Source of the DNA: Phycisphaerae bacterium
Lineage (GTDB): Bacteria > Planctomycetota > Phycisphaerae > SM23-33
Length of the DNA stretch: 11,508 bases
NCBI GenBank assembly: GCA_030610965.1
Contig: JAUWQU010000036.1
Location: 1 to 11,508 of the forward strand
Direction: 5' to 3'
The stretch's first letter is position 1. Every line of letters begins with the position of its first letter. A program made the translations under genes and the position numbers. The notes under the pieces are model-generated. The model did no database searches and was not told the origin of the DNA. It was given only the letters and a program-made list of their open reading frames with translations. Positions 5,988 through 11,508 of this stretch are shown here, piece after piece.

Positions 5988-7259
5988 ATGCATAAGCCAA
6001 TCCAACACGGTGCATCGCTCCTGGCGGCATGCCTGGTCCTGGGTGTCATAAGCTCTGCCGCCTCGGCGGGCATCTCGGTTTCCCCGCTTAAGCAGGAGGT
6101 AACGGTCAAGCCGGGGGAAGCCGTGAAGTTCAAGATCTCCGTGTCCAACAATAAGCGTCGAGAGGCAGACACGGCTCAGGCCATTCGCCTGGAGGTGATG
6201 GACGTAACCGTGTCTCAGGGTGGCGCTTTGGCATTCACGGAGCGCGGCCGCCAAAAACACTCGGCCGGAAACTGGATTGCGCTTGGTGCTACGGATATCA
6301 CCCTGGAACCCGGTCAGTCGCAGGGCGTCGAATGCACGGTTACCGCCCCATACACGGCGTCTGGCGAGTATTACGCCGCCATCATGGTCACAATCAAAGA
6401 TAGTAGGGGGAAGACAGACAAGGGGGTGTCCGTATCGTATCGTATCGCCGCCGGCGTGTTTGTAACGGTGTCGGGGCGATCGTACCCCAGGGAGGCGAAG
6501 ATCGCTCGGTGCGAGGTTCTTTGGCCGCGGGCCGCTGCCCCAGCTACTCAGCCGACATCGGGGCCTACCTCAAGACCTTCGGAAACGCCGCCAGTCAAGG
6601 TCGCGGTACTTCTCCAAAACACCGGTCAGGCAAGGTTCGACGCGACGGGCAAGATCTCCATCGCCGACGCCCAGTCTCGGACGGTTTTTACCGTGCCACT
6701 GACCAGCAAGCGGCCCTGCGTGTTCGGCGGCGACAGCCGGCTGTTTGAGGCACCTCTGGATCGGCCGCTTCCCGTCGGACAATACACGCTCAAGGTGGAG
6801 ATGGACTATCAATCGGGATGGACCAAGGCATACCACCGGTTGCCGATGGAGATCACGCCGGACAAGGCGGAACTCTTGAGGGCCGCGCACAAAGAAGAAC
6901 AGGGCCCCAAGAACGCTCCGATACAGGTTGCGCCGGAAAAGCTCATCCTCTCGCTGCCGGCGGGCGCGTTTCGCTCCTTGAAACTCACAATCGAGAACAA
7001 AGGCGAAGAGACCGTGCGTTGCGCCGCGGGCCTGACCACCGAAGGAAACCACCCAGGTGACGTGTCTTGGATTACCCTGGGGCTGAAAGAGTTCGAGCTT
7101 GCCAAGGCCAGCCAGAAGACCCTTGGGATTGTCATTCGGGTGCCGAGCGGAGCTGCAGCCGGACTGTATACCTCCGTTGTGGTCATCCATGTTGACAACG
7201 GCGGGACAAACACACGGATCACTGTCCCCCTGGAATTGGCCGTCAAGACGGAGAAATAG
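5988..7259 (+). CDS. Periplasmic three-Ig-domain protein resembling a pilus-assembly chaperone
   Basis: A 423-residue protein with signal peptide (cleavage near ASA, residue 27). AGAGGA at 5975-5980 is 7 nt before ATG 5988. Domain 1 (~29-162) begins ISVSPLKQEVTVKPGEAVKFKI and has NWIALG (95-100), LEPGQSQ and ASGEYYAAIM (124-133), the pattern of chaperone/DUF916-like Ig folds with a PG turn before the strand. A Thr/Pro/Ser linker (182-201) leads to Ig-like domain 2 (~202-290). Domain 3 (~312-421) repeats the layout of domain 1: SWITLG (360-365), then PSGAAAGLYTSVVV. No membrane anchor is seen. It is longer than a classical PapD chaperone (about 220-240 residues, two domains), and I cannot find the conserved PapD basic pair with confidence. 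Its place between subunit genes and a secretin suggests that it binds exported subunits in the periplasm. It could instead be a structural Ig protein of the fibre. Confidence 0.72.
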   Translation: MHKPIQHGASLLAACLVLGVISSAASAGISVSPLKQEVTVKPGEAVKFKISVSNNKRREADTAQAIRLEVMDVTVSQGGALAFTERGRQKHSAGNWIALGATDITLEPGQSQGVECTVTAPYTASGEYYAAIMVTIKDSRGKTDKGVSVSYRIAAGVFVTVSGRSYPREAKIARCEVLWPRAAAPATQPTSGPTSRPSETPPVKVAVLLQNTGQARFDATGKISIADAQSRTVFTVPLTSKRPCVFGGDSRLFEAPLDRPLPVGQYTLKVEMDYQSGWTKAYHRLPMEITPDKAELLRAAHKEEQGPKNAPIQVAPEKLILSLPAGAFRSLKLTIENKGEETVRCAAGLTTEGNHPGDVSWITLGLKEFELAKASQKTLGIVIRVPSGAAAGLYTSVVVIHVDNGGTNTRITVPLELAVKTEK

Positions 7260-7263
7260 CAAC

Positions 7264-8685
7264 ATGAGAACTACAACCACTTGGTCGGTCAGGCACTCGT
7301 CCGAGGTGCTGATTCTGTCCGTACCGGTCTTGCTTATTCTGGGAGTGTGCCGGTGCTCCCTCGGTGAAGAACCTGCCGTGAATACCGCGACTACGCAACC
7401 CATATCGCCGACCAATCACTTGGCGGCTGGCATCGCGAAACCAGACCGCGTCAGCAACCTGTGGGTGGATACGGAACTCCGGCAGGTCATGCAGGACATT
7501 TCCGCCCAGACGGGCATCGCTATTCTGTGCGACCAGACCGTGCAGGGCATCATCTCTTTATCGGTGAAAGGCATGCCCATAGAAGAGTGCCTGGAACGGG
7601 TCTGCTCGGTCGGCGGTTATAGTTACGTCAAGGTCAAGGATTACTATGTCGTGGGACGGCCCGATCCCGGCAGCCCGATATTCCTTCGAGTCGCGGTGCC
7701 CCAACGAATAAAGTTGTCGTACGCCAACTGCGACCAAGTCAAGTCCATGCTGCACAGTTCCTTGGCGCGGTACGTGACCTACGACAAGCCCGGCGGCGCC
7801 GTTCTCGTGACCGCGCCCGACGCTGCCCGGCAGCGCGTTCTGGAGGCGATTCGGCTTATCGACCAACCCAATCTGCAGGTTGCCATTGAGGCGGTCGTGT
7901 TCGAGCTGAGCGAGGACGGTTCCAAGCAGTTGGGCCTGGACTGGCAATACCAGAAGGCGAATCTAGCCATCGGGTCGAACAACCTCCTGGGCACAATAAC
8001 CTTCGATGCCGCATCCGACATGGCGGCGTACCTCGACGTAACCCTTCGGGCGATCGTCCAGACCCGCAAGGGGCAGGTCCTGGCCAACCCTCGGATCCTC
8101 GTCGTGAACGGGCAGGAGGCGAACATCTTTGTCGGACAGGAAAAATACTTCTCGCTGCTGAGCGGCCAAGCCTCGAACCCCTACTACCGCCTCGAATCGA
8201 TCAAGGCCGGCGTGACGTTCAAGGTGTCGCCGCAGATCGGCGACAACGGCCACATCGTCCTTCAATTCGAGGCCGAGGTTTCAGATGTCGTGACGGAGAA
8301 CAGCCGGGATTCCACAAACGGCAACGGCGACAATAACAACGGTCCCTTGCCGGTGGTCACCCGCCGGCGAGCCGAGACGGCTATCAGTATCAAGGACGGG
8401 CAAACGGTCGTCATCGGCGGCCTGCTCCGCGAGCAGAACCGATCCACCGTGGAAAAGGTGCCCCTGTTGGGCGACATCTCCGCCTTGGGCGCAGCGTTTC
8501 GCACCGTGCAGGAGCGAAAAGAACAGCAGGAGGTCATGATTCTTATAACCGCGCACCTTGTTGACCACAACCAGCCGACCGCTACCGAGAGCGCGACGCG
8601 CCTGGAGCAACGGTATCTCAGCCCGCTTGACGCCATTGCGGGCACTACGCGAGAAGGAGGTGTCCCATGCAAATCAGGCAAGTAG
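7264..8685 (+). CDS. Short secretin (GspD/PilQ superfamily outer-membrane channel)
   Basis: A 473-residue protein. ATG 7264 follows the chaperone-like stop by 4 nt and has GGAG at 7250-7253; an upstream in-frame start at 7099 lies inside the previous gene and is rejected. A hydrophobic export signal spans ~13-34. An STN-type domain (~65-132: LWVDTELRQVMQDISAQTGI, then YYVVGRP) is followed by one N1-like domain (~145-200: IKLSYANCDQVKSML, TAPDAARQRVLEAI) and the secretin core (~205-435). Core hallmarks are VLANPRILVVNGQEANIFVG (272-291), TVVIGGLLRE (381-390) and VEKVPLLGDISALGAAFR (396-413). A Gly/Asn insert (TNGNGDNNNG, 351-360) sits in the core, perhaps a periplasmic or surface loop. Secretins form multimeric outer-membrane channels. 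This one is short, with few N domains and no clear pilotin-binding tail, and no type II/III/IV-pilus ATPase or platform genes accompany it. The family call is firm; the secreted substrate is inferred from the neighbours. Confidence 0.92.
   Translation: MRTTTTWSVRHSSEVLILSVPVLLILGVCRCSLGEEPAVNTATTQPISPTNHLAAGIAKPDRVSNLWVDTELRQVMQDISAQTGIAILCDQTVQGIISLSVKGMPIEECLERVCSVGGYSYVKVKDYYVVGRPDPGSPIFLRVAVPQRIKLSYANCDQVKSMLHSSLARYVTYDKPGGAVLVTAPDAARQRVLEAIRLIDQPNLQVAIEAVVFELSEDGSKQLGLDWQYQKANLAIGSNNLLGTITFDAASDMAAYLDVTLRAIVQTRKGQVLANPRILVVNGQEANIFVGQEKYFSLLSGQASNPYYRLESIKAGVTFKVSPQIGDNGHIVLQFEAEVSDVVTENSRDSTNGNGDNNNGPLPVVTRRRAETAISIKDGQTVVIGGLLREQNRSTVEKVPLLGDISALGAAFRTVQERKEQQEVMILITAHLVDHNQPTATESATRLEQRYLSPLDAIAGTTREGGVPCKSGK
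8654..8661 (+). promoter_or_regulatory. Full-length Shine-Dalgarno inside the secretin gene
   Basis: AAGGAGGT, 5 nt before ATG 8667. It sits within the last codons of the secretin gene and fixes the start of the overlapping lipoprotein gene. It is the best ribosome-binding site of the cluster, suggesting efficient or coupled translation. Confidence 0.85.
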
Positions 8686-9701
8686 GGATTCTGATAGTAA
8701 TAGTTGGGCCTTTGCTGGCCGGGTGTCAGCAGGCCCCCCAGGCCCCCCAGGCCCCCCAGGCCGATCTGACGTTTCAGCGAGGCGTACAGCTTTTGGCGGC
8801 GGGAAGCCCGCGATCGGCCATTCCGTTTTTCACGCAGGTCATCGCATCCGCGCCGGACGGCCCCGCGCCTCATGCTCTGCTGTCTTTGGCTTACGCCTTG
8901 GACCTCCAGCGGGAGCGGGCGATTCTGCAAGCCGCCCAAGCTCATCGCGCACAGGGAGAACCGCCGGGTTGGGAACTGGTGGCCATCGGCATCGCGAGAA
9001 TGACTCAAGGTCAATACGAGGAGGCGGTTCAAAGCCTCGACCGGCTGGTCAGCGCCTCTTCGCAGAGTAGCCCGATGGCGATTTCGGCCAGGCAGTGGCT
9101 GACGCTGGCGATTCTTCTCAAGGGCGACTCACCCGGAGCACTTGAGTCCCTTGAGCCGCTCATCAGGTCCGGCTCAACGCGGACCACAGGCCTGTTGTGG
9201 GCGGTTCTGATCGAGTCACACACAGGTCGGTCTCCGCAAGCAGGCGAACGATTGGCCGAAGCGGCCAGGACGATTGCCGTTCCCGACCGATACCCGCAGG
9301 ACATGGGCGGAGAGGTGGACGACCAAGCCACATACGACGCCGCCGTCGCATCACTGGCGAAAGGAGAGCTTCCAAGGGCGTACCAGCTATTCGCCGCGCT
9401 CCAACAGCGCAGCCCCAAGTTCTCCGATGCGCCGGTGTGGCTGTCGCTGATCGCCGCCGCACAAGGCGACTGGCCACTGGCGCGGTCCCGGTTGCGAGAG
9501 GCGTGCCGCAAGGGCTCCTGTCGTTCTCAGGGACTGGCGAAGCATCTTTACAGTGTGGTTTGTGCTATCGATGGAAAGCCGGACGCGGCAGTCCAATTGG
9601 TTGTCGTCGGACAAAGACTCTTGGGCCGGAGCAATCTGCCGCTACACGTGGTCAAGCAGCCGCAATCGGATGTGGTGTGGTTTAGCGATGTCATCAAATG
9701 A
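8667..9701 (+). CDS. Lipoprotein with TPR-like helical repeats, secretin partner candidate
   Basis: A 344-residue protein that overlaps the secretin gene by 19 nt, so translation is probably coupled. The N-terminus MQIRQVGILIVIVGPLLAGC has a canonical lipobox (LAGC), with Cys20 as the lipidated residue. A tandem QAP spacer (22-31) follows. From ~34 to 320 there are helix pairs of tetratricopeptide style: FQRGVQLLAAGSPRSAIPFFTQVI, GIARMTQGQYEEAVQSLDRLV, AVASLAKGELPRAYQLFAAL, LIAAAQGDWPLARSRLREAC. Two close cysteines (280 and 285) could form a disulphide. Secretins often need a lipoprotein pilotin or TPR lipoprotein (PilF/PilW, Tgl) for insertion and assembly. This gene's coupling to the secretin points to that job, but pilotin function is inference. 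It ends the cluster; an orphan SUMF1 fragment follows after about 25 bp. Confidence 0.8.
   Translation: MQIRQVGILIVIVGPLLAGCQQAPQAPQAPQADLTFQRGVQLLAAGSPRSAIPFFTQVIASAPDGPAPHALLSLAYALDLQRERAILQAAQAHRAQGEPPGWELVAIGIARMTQGQYEEAVQSLDRLVSASSQSSPMAISARQWLTLAILLKGDSPGALESLEPLIRSGSTRTTGLLWAVLIESHTGRSPQAGERLAEAARTIAVPDRYPQDMGGEVDDQATYDAAVASLAKGELPRAYQLFAALQQRSPKFSDAPVWLSLIAAAQGDWPLARSRLREACRKGSCRSQGLAKHLYSVVCAIDGKPDAAVQLVVVGQRLLGRSNLPLHVVKQPQSDVVWFSDVIK
8730..8762 (+). repeat. Tandem 9-bp repeat (CAGGCCCCC), 3.7 copies
   Basis: Units at 8730-8738, 8739-8747 and 8748-8756, then a partial CAGGCC at 8757-8762. It encodes (Gln-Ala-Pro)n directly after the lipidated cysteine. Because the unit is 9 bp, copy-number change would lengthen or shorten the surface tether without breaking the frame. 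Confidence 0.95.
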
Positions 9702-9714
9702 GAACACGAACTTC

Positions 9715-9942
9715 ATGAACGGAAGGGTATCCCTGCGCGAGCGACGACGGCCGAATGCCACCGGCGCCGCCGGCCCGCGCGTGGTGCGAGGGGGCTCGTG
9801 GCGTGACAGGCCCAAGCGCTGCCGCAGCGCCTACCGCCTGAGCTACCCGGCGTGGCGGCGGGTGTTCAACGTCGGCTTCCGCGTGGTCGCCGAGGAGCGA
9901 CTCTCGGCGGCGCGGACGGCGAAGTTGTCCCCGGTTCGCTGA
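9715..9942 (+). pseudogene. Orphan SUMF1 C-terminal fragment
   Basis: Frame 1 here encodes GPRVVRGGSWRDRPKRCRSA and onward to FNVGFRVVAEE, the last third of a SUMF1/FGE-type domain, almost identical to the 3' end of the broken gene at 3079-4130. Upstream similarity decays at about 9727-9760 and includes a one-base deletion relative to copy A, so the earlier residues are read in another frame. Downstream, the frame continues for about 16 unrelated residues to a stop at 9940-9942. An ATG at 9715 could give a 75-residue peptide, but no good ribosome-binding site precedes it and the fold would be incomplete. It is best read as a duplicated or left-over gene end, not in frame with the lipoprotein gene before it. 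Confidence 0.75.
9762..9896 (+). repeat. Direct repeat copy B: SUMF1 3'-end coding sequence
   Basis: Same orientation as 3992-4126, 131/135 identical, no gaps. The identity ends at 9896 immediately before the position matching copy A's stop codon. The pair brackets the whole subunit-chaperone-secretin-lipoprotein cluster. Confidence 0.95.
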
Positions 9943-9960
9943 AACAGCTGGGCGAAAGCC

Positions 9961-9989
9961 TTGCATGTGCCATACTCGCAGGTGATAAT
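9961..9989 (+). promoter_or_regulatory. Sigma70-like promoter for the lipoprotein gene at 10056
   Basis: -35 box TTGCAT (9961-9966, 3/6) and -10 box GATAAT (9984-9989, 5/6) with a 17-nt spacer. The expected start near 9996 gives a leader of about 60 nt. This separates the downstream gene's transcription from the secretin cluster. Confidence 0.5.
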
Positions 9990-10055
9990 GTTCGCGAATG
10001 TCGGCATCTCGATCGTCGGCTGGGAACCGCTCTATACAGGTAAGGAGCCCGTGGG

Positions 10056-11045
10056 ATGACTAGCACACTGGCGAAGACAATGTTCGTTGTGTTATTGGCT
10101 TGCGGTTTGTTGACCGGCTGCGATCTGCCCCCGTCGCCGCCGAAGACCGCGAACAACCGACTGCCCAGGACGCTCACCGTGATGGCGGGCAACACCGCCG
10201 AGGCCACCGCGGCCACCTCGGCCGAGTCGGCCAAGGTCAATTACCGATACCGGCTGACCGTCCTGCACACCTACTACATACGGACGGGCAACCTCGACAA
10301 GGCGCGCTGGGTCAAGCGCGAGACCAAAAACCTCGACGACGCCCAGACGTTCCAGTGGTCGGGCATACCGGAGATCACCTCGCCGACGGGCGAGTCGCTG
10401 GCCAACGCCGACGAGCACCTGCTGGTCGAGTACGTTCTGGGCGCGCGGACCGCGTATCTCAATGCCATGCGAAGCCTGCTGGCGTTCTACCGTGACAAGG
10501 CCGGCGATTCGTACAAGGCCCAGCGCGTCTCGAACGTGCTGGACCGCTTCGACCCGATCCGCACCTACAAGTATTTCCTCGAGGCCGAAATGCCCGCCGC
10601 CACGCTGCGGCCGGTGCAGGTCATCCCCGAGGCCGAGAAGATGTACGCCCAGGCAGTAAAGCTCCACAACCAGGGCAAGGGCATACTCGGGCCCATTATG
10701 ACCAACTACGAAAAACAGCGCCAGGCCCTCATGCTCCTGCTGAACCTGGTCAACAGGTATCCGCAGAGCACCAAGATCGCCCTGGCGGGCTTCTACATCG
10801 GCGAGATCTACAAGGAATACTTCAACGAGAACATCCGGGCCGTCGCCTGGTACGTCCGGGCCGTCGAGTGGGACGCCAACCTGACCAAGCCGGCGCGGTT
10901 CCAGGCCGCGGCGGTCGAGGACTACCGGCTCTACAACAAGGCCAAGGCAATCGAACTCTACCGGCAGGTCATCAAGCACGAGCAGTTCAACGCCAGCAAC
11001 GTGCAGTGGGCCCACAACCGAATCCGCGAGCTGACGGGGAGTTGA
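10056..11045 (+). CDS. Lipoprotein with helical (TPR-like) repeats, unknown function
   Basis: A 329-residue protein; ATG 10056 has AAGGAG (10042-10047) 8 nt upstream. The signal peptide ends in lipobox LLTGC with Cys22 as the lipidated residue, followed by a short proline-rich spacer. The rest is mostly helical. Residues ~60-95 contain NYRYRLTVLHTYYIRTGNLD, and the C-terminal ~220-325 reads like TPR repeats (LMLLLNLVNRYPQSTKIALA, ENIRAVAWYVRAVEWD, YNKAKAIELYRQVI), the style of BamD-like or tol-pal-associated lipoproteins. Length and motifs do not allow a firm family name. Third codon positions are almost all G or C, unlike the more mixed secretin cluster, which suggests a resident gene. It has its own promoter, so it is probably not part of the fibre system, though its lipoprotein-plus-helical-repeat design is similar to that of the secretin partner. 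Confidence 0.8.
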   Translation: MTSTLAKTMFVVLLACGLLTGCDLPPSPPKTANNRLPRTLTVMAGNTAEATAATSAESAKVNYRYRLTVLHTYYIRTGNLDKARWVKRETKNLDDAQTFQWSGIPEITSPTGESLANADEHLLVEYVLGARTAYLNAMRSLLAFYRDKAGDSYKAQRVSNVLDRFDPIRTYKYFLEAEMPAATLRPVQVIPEAEKMYAQAVKLHNQGKGILGPIMTNYEKQRQALMLLLNLVNRYPQSTKIALAGFYIGEIYKEYFNENIRAVAWYVRAVEWDANLTKPARFQAAAVEDYRLYNKAKAIELYRQVIKHEQFNASNVQWAHNRIRELTGS

Positions 11046-11137
11046 TCGGCCCGATACGCCGGACGATGCTGCTGAAAAGCCGGCCTGCCCGGGCCGATGT
11101 CCGCCAGCCAGGCCGAGCGGAGTTTCCCAGGCCATTT

Positions 11138-11195
11138 TTGCCGCACCGCGGACCCAGGCTGCGTTATACTATATAGACTTGCGGCAAGGCTGCCG
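11138..11195 (+). promoter_or_regulatory. Candidate promoter and leader hairpin for the last gene
   Basis: TATACT (11165-11170) lies in an AT-rich island (TTATACTATATAGACTT) within GC-rich sequence and fits a -10 box at 5/6. The only recognisable -35, TTGCCG (11138-11143), is 21 nt away, which is longer than usual. A small hairpin CGGCA-AGGC-TGCCG (11182-11195) would lie at the start of the leader. Confidence 0.35.
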
Positions 11196-11271
11196 GTTTG
11201 TCGAAGAATGTGTGGCGGGCCGCTTGGGCTCTGCTGGAGACAACCAGCCGAGGGGGGCGGAGGTGATGGCT

Positions 11272-11508
11272 ATGTCCGTGTCGAGGCAGGCTGTAATCGG
11301 CGGACTTGTCGCGGCCGTGATGATCGGCGGGATCGCCGCCTCGTCGCCGGCCGAGTGGAAGAACCCCAAGGCCCTTCCGCCAAGGGCCAAGCCCCAGCGC
11401 CGTTCCGCGGCCGAGGGCCTCCCGCCGCTGCCGCTGCCGGCTGCGCCTCTTCGCCGCGCGGAGCGCACGCGCCCGCCGGCGCCGCCGGGGCGGGGGGGGG
11501 GGCTGCTC
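11272..11508 (+). CDS. N-terminus of a secreted or membrane-anchored proline-rich protein (3' partial)
   Basis: The frame is open to the window end, with at least 79 residues visible. ATG 11272 is chosen because GGAGGT (11259-11264) is 7 nt upstream of it but only 1 nt from the in-frame ATG 11266. MSVSRQAVIGGLVAAVMIGG forms a hydrophobic export signal or anchor. A proline- and arginine-rich stretch follows (WKNPKALPPRAKP, EGLPPLPLPAAPLRRAER). This opening reminds me of planctomycete DUF4159-type proteins, but the diagnostic domain would lie outside the window, so that name is a guess. Just before the window end the frame runs through 11 consecutive G residues and becomes Arg-Gly-Gly-Gly-Leu-Leu, which may be an artefact. 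Confidence 0.6.
   Translation, partial: MSVSRQAVIGGLVAAVMIGGIAASSPAEWKNPKALPPRAKPQRRSAAEGLPPLPLPAAPLRRAERTRPPAPPGRGGGLL
11492..11502 (+). repeat. 11-G homopolymer near the window end
   Basis: Eleven consecutive G residues inside the last reading frame. Such a tract is prone to slippage in replication and to length errors in sequencing. Confidence 0.95.

Larger units (their letters stand above)
9702..10055 (+). other. Intergenic region with SUMF1 fragment and promoter
   Basis: 354 bp between the two lipoprotein genes. The first part carries the orphan SUMF1 fragment and repeat copy B. The last ~110 bp contain a sigma70-like promoter and AAGGAG at 10042-10047, 8 nt before the next ATG. I see no terminator hairpin with a T tract after the cluster. 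Confidence 0.6.

Noticed and set aside
7099..7263. An upstream start for the secretin gene.
   Set aside because: It lies within the chaperone-like gene in another frame, and the ATG at 7264 has a ribosome-binding site and starts the export signal.
9553..9714. An open frame overlapping the lipoprotein gene and leading into the SUMF1 fragment.
   Set aside because: It is a shadow of the lipoprotein gene in another frame; only the part after about 9727 has SUMF1 homology.
3992..9896. A diversity-generating retroelement, because SUMF1/FGE C-termini are classic variable-protein ends and two near-identical copies exist.
   Set aside because: None of the four mismatches involves an adenine in either copy, all are synonymous, and no reverse transcriptase or accessory gene is in the window.
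1..11508. tRNA, rRNA, CRISPR arrays, integrases or transposases.
   Set aside because: No cloverleaf, rRNA-like stretch, regularly spaced repeat or recombinase-type protein was found on either strand.

Overview
The window is GC-rich bacterial DNA, most likely from a planctomycete, possibly the Phycisphaerae side of Planctomycetota. The clues are a hydrazine-synthase-alpha-like protein fused to a SUMF1 domain, a glycosidase-like protein with an Ig-like tail, threonine/glutamine/proline/serine linkers of the 'ATQPTSGPTSRP' type, and many secreted proteins and lipoproteins. This assignment rests on recalled family resemblance, not on a search.

Layout. 1-1110 is the 3' end of a large secreted glycosidase-like protein. 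1136-2890 (minus strand) is an OLD-like ATPase with a C-terminal Toprim-like region, a candidate stand-alone defence gene with its own promoter. 3079-4130 is a broken gene: the N-terminus of an HzsA-like/SUMF1 fusion joined out of frame to the SUMF1 C-terminus. A remnant of the 3' end of a GspE/PilB-type ATPase (4127-4281) abuts it. 4282-4869 is non-coding and holds two hairpins.

4870-9701 is the most interesting part: a compact same-strand cluster. It has two small paralogous secreted beta-rich proteins (183 and 153 residues, both ending in Ser-Trp), a three-domain Ig-like periplasmic protein resembling a pilus chaperone, a short secretin, and a lipoprotein with TPR-like helices. The last four genes are spaced 11 nt, 4 nt and -19 nt apart. 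No usher, pseudopilin, inner-membrane platform or intact ATPase is present. My reading is a surface-fibre or subunit-export system in which a secretin takes the place normally held by an usher, a 'chaperone-secretin' arrangement. The genes are seen; the mechanism is inference. A strong stem-loop lies between the two subunit genes and may set their expression ratio.

9702-10055 holds an orphan second copy of the SUMF1 3' end, 131/135 identical to the copy at 3992-4126. All four differences are synonymous. The two copies are direct repeats 5,770 bp apart and bracket the secretin cluster. 10056-11045 encodes another helical-repeat lipoprotein behind a good promoter. From 11272 a secreted or membrane-anchored proline-rich protein begins and runs off the window through an 11-G homopolymer.

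The lipoprotein at 10056 uses almost only G/C in third codon positions. The secretin cluster and the ATPase have a visibly more mixed third position, which fits acquired or less ameliorated DNA.
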